The notes under the pieces are model-generated. The model made no database searches. It worked only from the letters and a program-made list of their open reading frames with translations, and was not told the DNA's origin. Shown here one piece after another: positions 22,246 through 37,087 of a stretch of 64,000 bases of DNA; the first letter of the stretch is position 1; each line of letters opens with the position of its first letter. The stretch is taken from positions 500,001 through 564,000 of the forward strand of contig JACVVK020000216.1 in assembly GCA_018292915.2 (NCBI GenBank), written 5' to 3'. The DNA comes from Batillaria attramentaria (taxonomy: Eukaryota; Mollusca; Gastropoda; Batillariidae). The translations under genes and the position numbers were made by a program.

Positions 22246-25200
22246 CTGCAAACAGCAAAGGTCAAGGTAATTTGATCATATCTGGGAAGTGTACTGCATA
22301 ATTATGATGTACCTGTCAAAATTGTAGGTATTCTAAGGGAAACAATGAATGAAAGCACACACCATCATTTGTAAACTGGCATAATTATGCGAATTATGTG
22401 ATATTTCACTCTGGTATAATCAAACCTGCCTAATGTGAACGGTTCTTCAGTAGAGATCTGGAAATTCTCGGACAGGTGATCACCTTACCCTATTTTACCC
22501 TGAAGACCATAACCAGCAGCTTGGAAACTGGTGGCCTTCCCTATAGTGATGCTAGACATTACTGTCAGATCTTGTCTATGTTAAGATATCAGTCATGGGG
22601 GAAGGCTCGTTAGGATGGTGACTGCTGAACAAACAGGTTTGACTCTAGTGTACTTCACGTGCTTGGGAAAAAGTTTTTGCCATCTTCGATCGCATCACAT
22701 TTCACTTTGTAAGAGGTCGCCACATTGATCACTGGCGGGCAAAGAGACTGGTATACACGTCGCACTGGCCTCCCCCTCCACACAGACACAAAGAAGACAC
22801 CATTGCAAGTTCCTATATCTCTACCTCCCCATGCAAACAACTTATGTATACCTCGGATCTGGAGACGATGATGCGGATGAGGTCTGTGTCACTGGTGCCC
22901 AGTCCGCTCATGCACTCGTGAAGTCGTCTGGCGAAGTATCTCGGTTTAGACTTCACACTCTCCACTGAAAACATTATCGTATGATTATGAGAAGCTACAT
23001 ACCTAGAACCCAACAGCACACAGAGCACTGACTCCAAAATCAGCCACTATCATCAACCGTTCTTGAACTGAGCAGCGCCTAAGTTGTTTTCTGACATTTA
23101 CAATTATACACAAGGGATTCTCAAGAACTGGGATGAATTTGGACTTGAAGCTGCACATCGCGTCTATGCTCCTCTGCTTAACCACAACCGTACCTGTATA
23201 AATCCGAAGACACAATTATGCTCTTCCTCACTGTTCCTAGTGAATACATTCCTGCAGTAAGTGACCCGACCTGAATAAAGTTATTCGGTTCAACGTTATA
23301 CCTTAATACAGTACACCTTGTAAACTGAATGAATTCCGACTGGGGCCAAATATTTGTGCTGGCCTTTTTCTCGCTGCCCCGTCTTTTGATATCACCCTTA
23401 TGTGGTGGAAAAGGACGTTAAACACCCAAACACCCACCCACCCCTTGTAAACTGAATGAAATAATTTGCACGCCGCCGGTGCGTGGAAGAGAAAAACATA
23501 AATGTGTGCGAGCCTGATAACCATACCGATGGCAAGGTAGCCCTCCTGCAGAGCGCCGCTGCACTCGCTTCTGATGGATTCCTCCATAGTACCGCCCGTC
23601 AGCTCCTCAAACTTCTCGATCGTCTTTCTCAGTTGGCCGGGTGACGTCAGGCACAAGATGGCGTTCAGCTCGGCTTCTTCAGTCCCCCATTTCGCTTCGC
23701 CTGCCTGTGTGGAAGAACCCACTGTTGATGAGTATGTATATTCTCAGGTATGCAATTACATACACAGACTAAGAAAGGGGTTTCTGTTTGTTTCTTTCTT
23801 TTCAGCACTTTCTTTCTGCTCTGAACTCAAAGATCTATCGACCCATTCATCACAGACTGGGTGGGTGTTTAGGAGTTTGACGTCCTTTTCCACCACATGT
23901 GGGTGATATCAAAGACGGGGCAACGATGAAAAAGCCAGCACAAATATTTGGCCCCAACCGGGATTCGAACTGACGACCCGGCCAAGCATTGGAAGTCCAA
24001 CGCTCTACCATTTGGCCACCCCGGCTCCCCTCATCACAGACTGACCACACGTAGCTCGGGCAGCCCTTGAAACATCAACTATGCAGCGATTTTCAGGAAT
24101 AACCTAGATTACAGGGATTCACATCCATTTTGGGTTCAATAGGACAAATGTCCTGGTCTCAACCAAAACAATAGGACATTTGTCCTGAAAAATAAAAAAC
24201 AATAGGACATTCCGTGTTTTCCAATCTTTTATTCAGGGGTAGAAATGATCCAGCATGAAAAAAGAGGAAAATTTTGAGAGGAGTAGTAAAGCCACAACTG
24301 TGTAGCGCCGAAGGCGCCCTACCTAGGGGTGTCCCCGGGAAAATTTGTAAAATCTAGATTAAAATCTGTGCAGTCTGGTGCATTCTGACTGCCGGCGGCA
24401 AAACTGCGCACAATCTGGGATGAAAAAAATTCAGAAAAGATATGCTATTTTTTGTTGTTGTTTTATCATACCATCAAACAACTTTGTTTTTGTGGTCTTC
24501 ATTCAGTTTCACACAACCCTTGAAAGAGCATGTCCCCACAATGACAATGCTTGAGGTCACTCATGTATCATTCAGACTACTCTCAACTTCAGATAAGCCA
24601 TGACACTGATTTACATCTCTGAAACAGATTTTTGTTCTACAGTAGAGCCTCACTTGGTAAGTGGTAACTGAGTTGGTCGCCCAAGTCACAGACACTCACG
24701 GTGGTGTCCGGACCACTCCCCGGGACCGCGTGTCAAACCGTAGAGATCATGACATAATTGGTACATGCATAATTGTGACTCAGTAGCAGAGTCTGGTGTT
24801 TCTGTGGAGTCTTTCAGCAATCAAGATTCTGATTGTGCGGCTTTACCTAAATTTGCGCGACGGATAACATGTCCAAACGACGTACACTGACATCCCGGCG
24901 TTGCCGGTTTGCTGTCAAATCACCGAGTTTAGTCCGGTTGAATTCCCAGCGGCATCACAGTCTCTCCCTTTCTCTCACCCTCAGGATGGCACACACACAC
25001 ACACACACACATACACACACACACACGTCCTAACGACGTACACAGACATCCCGGCGCTGCCGATTTGCTAAGTGTCAAATCACTGAGTTTAGTCCGGCTG
25101 AATTCGCAGTTTCCGTTTCAGTCATTATTGTCAAACACGAAAACAAGGGGGAGTAGTAACCACACCATACCTTAACCTATCAAATATCCGCCTTAATTCG

Positions 25201-27841
25201 CTCACACACACTGACACACAAAGAAACACGTTCACACGCACCGACATACGCGTGATCGCGTGTCTTCAACTGTCTTGTGAAAACAATGGTCAGTGATTTC
25301 AACTGATTTGACAGGTGTGAAGGGTCGGACGTCGGACCTGGTTGATGAGGTGATCACTACCCGCATAGCTGCAGTGGTGCTTCGGGGGTCCGCGGTCATG
25401 CGTGCACAGTAGGGGGTGGGCCACACGAACTCGCTGTATTGCCTAGACCGTACCGTTCACGGAATTTTTTTTTTTCCCCGATTTTTTTTTTTTCGGCGGA
25501 ACCGTCCGCGGTTTGCGCAATGCTGTGTCCGGCCTTGCGAAAAAAGAATTGGACATTGTCCGCTTCTGTCGTCAATGTAATCGGACATTTGTCCTGAATC
25601 TCCCCAAAACAATCGGACATTTTGGAAATTAATAGGTCCGACTCGGATGTGAATCCCTGACTGATTATGTTGGCATCCTCTGCAGCTTGCCTAACCAACA
25701 TAACAGGTGACGGTGCTGTTCAGGGGACAACTTACTTCATAAAATTTCTGGGCGTCCTCCGCAGCCTTGTCCTCGTCCGCCCACTGCCACTCGTCCGACT
25801 CTCGGCCCGCACAACACAGTGACACCATCAGCCGCCCGAAGTACCCGCTTGTGTCGCCCTGAAGGTCACTCTCTAGGTCATTCTCGAACTCTGTGGACAC
25901 AGGTTTTGCCAACTGATGAAGCATGTGAATACATGCATATTCAATACTGACACTAATGAATGACAAAACGAAATGGAATCTGGATGCTGGATCTGGATGC
26001 TGCATGGGAGAGAAACGTGCTTGAAAGGAACGTGATGTTATTCTTAGATGCAATCTTGGAACTAAATCTAAAATTCACATGCTTTTGGTGGACAGAACAG
26101 GTTAGGGACAATGCACAGACTACCTCACGGCTGAGGTGGATGTTTTTGTTTAGTGCCTATTCTGAATCTACAAGTCCTGGCACAGAAATATCAGAGAGGG
26201 TGAGGGAAAGGAAACTGATCGGTAAAAATACTAACAGAAGCTAAAATTGTGAAAGCAATCCCCCATCCCTCAACACCACTTCCCCTCAAAAAAAAGGCTA
26301 TGCACTGAGCACTATACATGTACTAAACACTGATACCTTGCTGTTTGAAATGATTGTTGACCTGATCAGAATTACTCATTACAGGGTTACCATGTACCAC
26401 CATGTTATGGGATGCCACTGGGATTCTACAGACCTTTCTGGTATTCCTCCTTGATCTGATTGATCTCATCGTTGCTACGGGTAACCATGATCTCCACCAA
26501 GGTCGTTTCATCTGTGCCGGCTCCCTGTGGACAAGAAACACCAGAGTCACCTCCATTGCTTTTAGCAGTGCTGTACATCCGGCCCTGCAATACTCACTCT
26601 TCGTTATCCAGCAACAAAAACTGAGCGCCCTCTTGCTTCTATGTTCCTACCGTCACTGTCTTCAGAAAAGGCCTACAACCTGTTGACGGATTTCATCATA
26701 CTCATGGATTATTTACCGCAAGGACTGTATGTCTGTTACACTGAGTCGTCTCTCCTTCATTTCCCAGTGTGATAAATACACTGCAGGGGCGCCGGAACCG
26801 GGGGGGCGGGGGGGGGGCAGCTGCCCCCCCCCCCTGTACCCAAGCAGGGGGGGCAAGAGTGTCTTTTTGCCCCCCCCCCCCTGGAAAATCAGGTGACTAT
26901 GGCAAGAGGGGGGGCAAAGCCATGGTTTTGCCCCCCCCCTTTCCCCTACCCCTCTTCCTGCTCTCTCCCTCATCCCACCCAACAGAGAACTGTTTTTGCA
27001 GACCGAAGGCTGTCCGCTCCTCTGATTCCCCCCCCCCCCCCCCGCTTTTCACTTTTTTCGGGCAATGTACTTCTTTTCAGTGGCTCCCTGGTTCGTAAAG
27101 GTTTTTTAGTCTGCGCAGCATCTGATCGCCCCCCCCCCCCCCCCGCTGTTCACTTTCTTCGGGCCACGTTCCCCCCTCTGAGATTCTGCCCCCCCCCTCC
27201 CCCCCCAACATCTTCCGGCGCCCCTGCACTGACCATTGAGGCTACTCCTGTTTTTTTTGTGTGTTTTTGTTTTTTTTACTAACACCACAACCGTGAGAAA
27301 GAGTTGACTGACAAGATTTCGCCATACTCATAAAGGTAGTCACAATTTTCACCAGCGTTTTCTTCCTTATACTTACTGAGATGGCCTCGTGGATCTGACG
27401 AGCATCGTAGACGCGGGGTGGAGTCAGCAGCGCTATGCACAAGTCCTCGAAGTCCCCGGACAGTTCACTCTTCAGGTCATCAATAAGATCCTGGATGACA
27501 GACACACACTGGTTGTAAAACGAAGGAAACCACACGCAACCACACGACCATTGTGATAGTGTGTTTAAAATGAAGCTTGAATGAACGTCTCTGTGTTGCA
27601 GTTGATCATATGAATGTAAGATCAGGAAAAAAAACAGCTAAACATACAACAAAACCAAAAACACAATGAAAGAAACCATCAATGTAAGCCCCATCTACCC
27701 AAACCATCCTACTTTTTATAGCTGATATCAGTAACAAACATATTCTCTCTGCACAAAACGTCAAAGGAACCCTACAGAACTGTGACAATGTGGGTAGGTT
27801 GGTAAGACCATCTAGGACATGACAGGTCAAAATATAAGGTC

Positions 27842-27911
<70 letters not shown>

Positions 27912-28536
27912 CATCCTTTCATTATGTGAGTGATTTCAAGCGACCAGGCATGCCCTGGCGGCATAACCTCGCATAGGTCCCTGGCATAACCTGGCATAGT
28001 TTAGTACGACCGTCCGTGACGTATGTTGTGAAGTGACCGGGAGTCAGAGCCGAAGAGCAGTACCTTGCCATAAGCCGTCTTGAAGGCCTGGGCGATCTCC
28101 AGCCGCTGGTCGGTGGTGTGGTTACCCAGTATCTGCAGGACGGCCTCTTCGTCAGTGCCTGCACCAGAACACTAAACATGAAGACACGCTGAAGACTCTG
28201 ATTGAGACCCTGCTACTCACAGTCGAGTCACAGCCGTGTCGACTAATGGCCATCATTCACTGACGTGACAGTTTCGGGGCGTTTGCATCGTTTAAATCGA
28301 AAGTTGACTGGACTTTTAATTGAAAACTGAAGGTAATTTGAAATGCGGTAGCAAATCAAACTCGCCGTGTGATTATCGTTCAGTTGCAAAACCCGAGTTG
28401 AAACTGACATGGACTGTCGGATGGCCCTGAAGCCGGTGGTGACGAAGTGGTCGCTGTCGTGCGACGCCGTGGTGCGCGGTGTACCTTACGGCAAAAACTG
28501 TACGAAAGTGACCATTTCAGCCTTGGTGTTATATCG

Positions 28537-28594
<58 letters not shown>

Positions 28595-28608
28595 CTGCCC
28601 GGCACACT

Positions 28609-28657
<49 letters not shown>

Positions 28658-28671
28658 CTGCCCGGCACACT

Positions 28672-28732
<61 letters not shown>

Positions 28733-28805
28733 CTGCCCGGCACACTGACACGCACACAGACACACACAGACACACACACACACACACAGAGCTGCCTGGC
28801 ACACT

Positions 28806-28838
<33 letters not shown>

Positions 28839-28845
28839 CTGCCCG

Positions 28846-28885
<40 letters not shown>

Positions 28886-31800
28886 CTGCCCGGCACACTG
28901 ACACGCACACAGACACAAAGCTGTAGCAGACGGTCCTGACAGGCGTGTTTTAAATGACACATGTATTCAATTTCACGATGTGTGACTAATGCCGGCTGAC
29001 GCCTATTTTAACTGTTCCGTACTGGACTGTATTTGCCGGTGAGCCTAGAGAGCACAGCACACCGACGGCTGATAACCAGACTTAGGAAGTATTTGGAAGG
29101 TGTTTGCCTGCCGGGCCGGTTGGGGCGAAGTCAGTTGACTAGGGGTGGGGAGTATACGTAGGGGCTGGGGCAGGAAAGAGTCGGTCCAAGTCCCTACAAG
29201 GAAAATACATGTACATGTATTGCGAGATCCCTGATCCTTGAGTTTGCACAAAGATTACCGGCAGGAAATTCACATGCACCCTAACCAGACACGTTTATCT
29301 CACGGTCTTCACTGTTATGTGTTATCTTGCATCATGCGGATAACAAAACGCAGATCACACCTGCATGACCTTGGCCATGGTGGCTGTACATTGTAACATC
29401 TGCAGTTTATCTCGCTGCATCATTATTGAATTTCTTTACTGCTTATACATGTACCACACTGACTTGACTGAGATGCCCGGCCTGAGATCACCGTTGCTCT
29501 TGAAAGGCGTGAGGCTTTTCGGACAAAACTTTCGTAGTGAATTTGAAAGCGGTATCGCTGACACTGCCACTGTCGTTTACAATTTTGGCGACAAGGGAGG
29601 CCCTACGTCGCGTACCGGGTCTGTCACCGGCATTGAACTTCTGGTCGGATTGGAGAGACCTTAGGATTTTTGACTCAGTGTCATCTTAGTTAAAACGTAG
29701 CTGAAGAGTGACGAAGAGTGACACTGACATCAAGCGACGACAAAGAACGCCAAAATTGAAAAGCTATTCAGTGTAACTGCAAAATCAGCCGCCTGAACTG
29801 AAAAGTTGTTTTCGGCAACTTTAACTGGCCGTATCAGATTCACTCTTCAAATTGAATGAGTTTTAACTAATAGCAGCCCATACACTGAAAAGTACAGGGT
29901 CATCCGTGCTGTCCTAACGTAAGCATGATGTGCCCAAGCACGTGCTGCTCGTGACTGAAGCAAAAACTCCAGAAATACAATGCTAGGTACGCATAAAGAA
30001 AGTAAAAAGCCTTACCGATTCCACTCAAGGCATCGCGAAGCTTCTCCGCCACACTACCGGCGTCGAAGTCCTCGTTTGGGTAAATGGTGCCCTGAAACAC
30101 ACACACAAACAACCGTTGTCCAGTAAGTCCAGCCTGCAACGTAACAGCCATCTCAAAAACCAACTTGACCGAGTCAGTGCGAAGTAAACGTATGCATGTT
30201 GACCCTGCTTATTCAGCCACTTGCTTTTTGGGGTCACTTCCGGATCGATATAACTACATCACCCGAAAAATACAACTAACTATCCCCCCCCCCCAAAAAA
30301 AAAAACAAAAACAACAACAAAAAACAAACAAACAAACAAACCAAAAAACCCCACAAAAAACAAACAACATTAAGAACAAAACAAAAAACCCAAAACAAAA
30401 CCCAAAAACAAACAAACAAAACAACAACAACAAAAAAACCCAGACAAACAAAACACACTCTGTTGCGAGAAAATTAAGCACCAACATCAGTATCCCCTAC
30501 TTATTGTGAGCAATATATTATTCGTCAAGGATACTACAAAGAAGTATTATGACGTCATATTTTCAAAGTTTGACCACCAGTAAACTCAGGCAGACCTATG
30601 GACCACTTCAACGTGAGCATGCCGCGATAGCTCACTGGATCATTCTAGGTGCCTGCGACCTGCACTGTGATAACTTCACACCACACACACCTGGCTGTAT
30701 AATGTTGCAGCGGCTGTATTTTTTAAATTTTTTTTCTTAGTGCCTTGCACGATTCTGACTCACACTGACAAACACACTGCGGCATGACAGAGTGATTGCT
30801 CCATCGGGTCCAGTCATACGCACGTGATGACGTTGCCTGGGAGGGGGGGGGGGAGGTAATGACGGGGGGGGGGGGACTGAGGGGGGTAGGTGAGGACGGG
30901 GGAGGGGGGGGGGGGGGTGGGAGTGGGAATAGTGTGCCGGAGGGCACCAGAGTGACGAGGGAGTCCCTCATAATGAATATCCTTTTCGAACTAACATCCT
31001 TTTCTCAAAGGAACCCGAGACACGGCCCCTGTGTCAGTGCAAAAAGGGGATGAGACTACTAGCCGGCTACATGTATTAGCTGTTGATCTGTCAATGATAG
31101 GGTCGAGAGATCGATTCATAGTTTGTGTGCAAAGTTTTTTCAAAGATGCCTCGTCTTACGTATTCAGTGGAACAGGACGTTAAACTCCAAACAACCAACC
31201 CATCGACTTAACACTCAAGCATGTAGCAAATCACTGAATTGATTTGTTTGCTTCAAAAAAAGCAACTTGGGGGGGGGGGGGGGGGCTACTTTCGGCAGCA
31301 CCAGCGTGTGTAAGAAGCTTGCTCCACACTGATGTGAATGACTACCTCTTCTGTTCTGTGCCAATAATCTGTTCTGGAGCCTAATTTCATTTTCTTCCCC
31401 TGGTTTACCTTGCCAAAGCCGAACTTGCTGGGACTTGAAAAGCGAATTACTGTGATGCAAAGCTCGACGGAAAAGCGAGGGTTTTAACCGACAAGAGCAA
31501 CGTTGAGCTTCGTTCTACTGAAACGTCTACGAACAGTTGTCAAGTTGAGATAAACTGAATAGCCCCCCCCCCTCAACAACAACAACAACAACAAAACAAA
31601 CAAACAAACAATCAATCAAAAAACACAAAACAAAACAACAAAAACCAACCAAACAAACAAACAAACAAACCCAACAACAACAACAACAAAACAACAACAA
31701 ACAAACAAACAATGAAAAAATTTAAAACATGATTTTAAAAAAAAATTTGAAACTTGCAAAAATGACTGACATGCGCGACATGCAGAAACGACTAATAAAG

Positions 31801-32956
31801 TCAGTGCTGCAAGTGCTCAAGTACTGGCGTGGAGGGTTCAGCCTCAAGCATGACACGTCGGAGCTTAATAATAATAATAATGAGTATTGTATAGGCGCTT
31901 TACCCAATTTCCTGAATCGGCTCAAAGCGCCGCGAACTGAACCCAACACGCACGCTCACGTGAATCACACACATTCTCTCACACACTTGACATAAACACA
32001 TTACAATCACGTGGTGCGAAGGGTCAGCTCAGCTATTTAAATTTCGGAATTTAGAATTGCATTTATTTTTCAAATTTGGTGGGCTGAACATTTCCAAAGC
32101 AGAGGGGGAGGAAGCCGGAGTACCCGGAGAGAACCCCCGACGATCGGCCCGAATGAACGGTGCCACATACGAGAAGGAAAAATTCTGATTAATGTATAAT
32201 AACTAATGCAAAGAAGTCCGAGTCTGTTCTGACCTCGTGGAGAGGCCGGACTGACTACTTGCTCTACAGTTCCACTTCGTTTTCACACCCACCCACTCAC
32301 GGCACTCAGTCGCAAATATTTGAATTCCCGCACCACCAGTGGACCAATGTTTGCAGAACGGTGAAAACGACTGTGAAGTCCATCCTAGCGTGCACAGGAT
32401 AACCCAAAATGTGTGGGTGGGTTGGTTGAGGTGGTGTCTGGGCGGTTATCTGGGTCTAGGTAGGGAAAGCGGGCGGGTGCGGTAACATTACCGGCAGGCC
32501 TCTAGGTACTGTACTCGACGTGCGCTCAGCTGTCACTGTCAGTCGCCGGAGATTGTAACGGTGACCAACATGAATGATATTGGAATCAGTGTCGACCGGG
32601 CGGTTGTTTGATGAAGATTAATAATAACTAGACAGATATTACCCATTGTCTACAGCGTAAACACTTAAGGTCCCCTCCCTCTGTCCCATCTCCACCACGA
32701 CCCCATCGGACACACCCTTCCACCCGTCCACGCGCAAGTCAGTGAAACACTGAAACATAACTGACTTTAAATTCTCCATTGCTACCCCCCTCCGCACCCC
32801 CCCCCCCCTCACAAACCGTTCCTTTCGGCACTCCGGCCACCTCCCGATCACTAGTTACAGAATTCACAGACTGACGAATGAAACAAGCATTCAGGAACAA
32901 TGTTTTTATTCATCTCTGATTCCCTCATTTCTGTTTACAGTTACCCCATCTCCCCC

Positions 32957-33013
<57 letters not shown>

Positions 33014-33014
33014 G

Positions 33015-33047
<33 letters not shown>

Positions 33048-33049
33048 GT

Positions 33050-33092
<43 letters not shown>

Positions 33093-35237
33093 TATGACCC
33101 CTCCCCTCTCCCCCAACAACCACTACCCCCTCCCACCTCACCTCACAGTTCCAACTTTTTCCGCGCACCTACATGCCGGCAGCGGTATTTGAAGGCTGGT
33201 CACGTCACAACGGTACTAGTGCCCCCCCCCTCCTTCCCCCTCACACACACACATGCACCCCCTCCCTTCCCCGCCCACCTCCCTCCCCTTCTGCAGTGAC
33301 ACAACTGGAGTGACCTGTGATTCACGCAGGATCGAACACTTTGCCGGCCTAGCGACCTGACAACATACCTGACGTTCCACTGTCAGAGAGCCGGTGTCTG
33401 CCCAACCCCTTGCTCTGTCAGATTTCAAACGGACGTAACGGCCGTGGTGTAACCTGCTTAGCCGGCTTGTTTCCGGTCAAGAGTTTTGGCAGTACAAACA
33501 TGCAGCTTGTCGGTAACTACAGTGTTCTCAGCTTTCCAAGTGCATATTTCTTGACTGAGTGAGAGTGAGAATGGGGCAAACAGGCAGATAGACAGACAGA
33601 CAGACAACCCGATCGGCACTGAGCAAGTCCGTTGTTAAAGAGTAAAAAGGCCTAGTTGTTTAGTAAATCCATGGCGCTTAGGCTCTTCTACCAAATGCCA
33701 TGGAAGCAAAGAGGACAGATCATCAACTGGCAAGCAACAATAACTTCACAGTACCTGTCGGTGCGCAAGCTCCGAAGGCGACGAACGATCAATCAGATAG
33801 GCTGACTAAAATATTGACCACTGTAAAGTATTTACGTGTCCAGTATAATTACTGATCATTTTGAGAAACGGGGGAAAGAAAACGGAACCCGGCCACCGTA
33901 GACGCTGGAACTGGGATCATGGTACACATACTTCAGTTGGTAACTTGATTGTACGTGTACATGAACATGTAGTTGCAAATCTGGCACATCCATATCTACA
34001 ATACTGACCAATCCAATTTGTCAACGCCTAGAAACGGCTGATCGATTGGTTCATGATGACCACGTGACGAGACTGTCCTATGCTCGACGGATTTATCTGG
34101 TAATTTAAAGATTATCCATACTGACCACCTACAGCCACATATTCGATGCCTTTGCAGTCCAGCAAGACCGTGACGACACAGCTCAACCTACGAAATCAAT
34201 CTACATTGAGTACTGAAGAAAAGGAGCATGATAAGCGGTACCGGCATTTACTTATACTCTTTCTTATTGCTGGGAAATTTGGGTCCAATTTATCTTGGAA
34301 TGTCCTAAGTACAATGCAAAGAGGCAAAGGTTCTAATCATCAAGACAGAGTATTTCGACTGGAGCGTACAGGCGCACTCACGAGCGAAACTGTTCCAAAA
34401 CATAAGTTGGCTTAGCGAAGATGGAATTAACCCGTTTAAATGAAGGCGAGACAGGCACCCTTAACGAGTCTGCACGTTAATTTTGACGCCATTTGGTAAG
34501 GAAAAATCCCAAAATCCACCGCCAAATGAAGTTCCTGCCCACCGGGGATTCGAACTTGCGCCTCAGGATCCGCAGTGACCCCCTCAGAATCTGCAGAGGA
34601 CGCCTTAACCACTAGGCTACATCACCTGTCAAGAATTGTAGGTTACATGTACCTTGGCTGTACACCCAGTTATAAATCGACTTACGCCACAGGTCTCAGT
34701 GATACTTCTCCGGCTTTCATGACGAGGTAGTTGAAATAACTTGAAGTGCTGGTCAGAATATGGTCGGAATGCGCCCAGCTGTGACCCTGGATTTTTGTAG
34801 GTTTTATTTTACTTTCTTTGTACACAAAGGACTGTAAGCTTATCTTGTCAGAATGGAATTTGCTGGTCGCTTTGGAGCCGGGTCAAGTTATGTCACGCGT
34901 GACTGAAAAACGAGGACACGGACCTCTTTGCACGCTTGAGTGGGATGAGTAGCCGTGAGTGCCGCAATGTTTCGCATGACTGAGTTACGCCCACCTGCCA
35001 TCAGTCATACGAAATCTACCGGTATATGCGTCGCTATCACCTTTCTGACGACATCATACCTATGTACAACGACGGTAAATGGGATCACTGAAGATGTCAA
35101 TCGAAACTGGGCGTGGGAGCTGTGAGAAACTTTCAAACTTTCTTTTACTTACCGACATGGTTCACTGGAAAAGTACACCTGGGTGACAGAGCGACTATTA
35201 TGATTTTTGATGTAGAGATATTTCTAAACCCTTTCTC

Positions 35238-35306
<69 letters not shown>

Positions 35307-35337
35307 AGAGATATTTCTAAACCCTTTCTCACTGTGT

Positions 35338-35423
<86 letters not shown>

Positions 35424-35659
35424 TACCAGATGACACAGAGTTTGTGTCATTACATACATTACATGTCTGCTGTGCACACCTGTGTTTCTGACATTGAAAA
35501 TGGAAAGGAATGTCATGTTGTGGAGTGTCACTATGTTGAAGGGAATAAAGCAAACATCCACACACCAGATAATTCTTCAAGTTAATGCTTTTTCTGACGT
35601 ATGTGAAGCTTCAAAACATCTTCAGTCAAAACAAGGGGAGATCAAATTTATGTCAGACG

Positions 35660-35715
<56 letters not shown>

Positions 35716-35728
35716 CGGTGTGTGTCAC

Positions 35729-35771
<43 letters not shown>

Positions 35772-35833
35772 CAGTGTGTGTGTGTACACGCGCGCATGTC
35801 CGTGTGTGTGTGTGTGTGTGTGTGCGTGCGTGC

Positions 35834-35914
<81 letters not shown>

Positions 35915-37024
35915 CTTGAGCAGATCGCTGATATGGTTTTACAAGTTGTAGGTGCGTGTGCGTGACACATGTCCATAAAGTGAAAACCCGCATCTGAAAC
36001 AGCCAGAACCAACACGCAACGACACCAGGGAACCACTATGTACAATTGCAACACGCACAACTGCCAGAACAGACACTGAGAACTGACACGCAACGGACAC
36101 CAAAACTGAGACACCCGACAAAAACAAGCACAACTGCCAGCCAGTCGGCCATATCCTCCCATCACTCCACTGAGTGACTGACAAATCGCTTAGACTACAG
36201 CTGTCTCTGGAAATGTCAAAGCGGGAAACAACTGATCTTGTCATCTGCAAATTCACCAAATGGAGGGCGGAGGAAGAGGGGTCGAAAGGAACATGCGGGA
36301 TGGGGTTGGGGGGGGGGGGATGCGGGGGACCGGGGGGGGGGGGGGTACTAGTAATTGTAATGTCTACCGAGCCACTGATAGCCCCCCCCACCCCCACCCC
36401 TCCACTCCCTTCCCCTCCCCCCCAACGAACACTGAACTACACCATTTTTACCATCTGACTACATATCTGCATAGTTACGGCGATAACCAACAGCAGCATC
36501 TACATGCATTTACTGCCACAACGTCACCGACAACAACAACGATTAACCGAAGGAGCCTGGAGCAGCACTCATGTGGGCAATTGTTTTTAACCGGCTGTGA
36601 CGAATAATTTGCGGCCAGTCAGTGGTTGCTGAGCTCATTTTTTCCGCTCAGTCAAACAATTACAGATGTTACACTGCCACAAACAGACGTGCGTGTTCGA
36701 GATACACTGCAAATAAGCCACACAGTACACCTCAGTCACTGGGGACAAACAATGTAGCCTGTGTGACACTGTAAAGAAGAGAGCATGATGTTATCCTGTT
36801 TCACCGGTCGGATCACAGCTAGACATTAAGTTGGTAGATAAGCCAAGACTGGCCCGCAGGGTAAACGCTTTCAGTTTGGGAAAGCTATAGCAGTCGGTCA
36901 TGTATGTGCGAAACACTCATTGTCCGGCAACCCAGCCGGCCGGTAGACAGGTCGATAGAAGATATTTTCTCCAGTTTTCTTTTTCTTTTCTATTCCAGCT
37001 CTCTCTCTCTCTCTCTCTGTACAC

Positions 37025-37087
<63 letters not shown>

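Noticed and set aside
28447..28962. Long Thr-His and Val-Cys repeat frames (also at 33048, 35145, 35585, 43140, 45155, 48575, 50378, 59109)
   Set aside because: They are translations of AC/GT microsatellites.
29365..29664. 99-codon frame in an annexin intron
   Set aside because: No recognised feature and no splice signals tying it to a gene.
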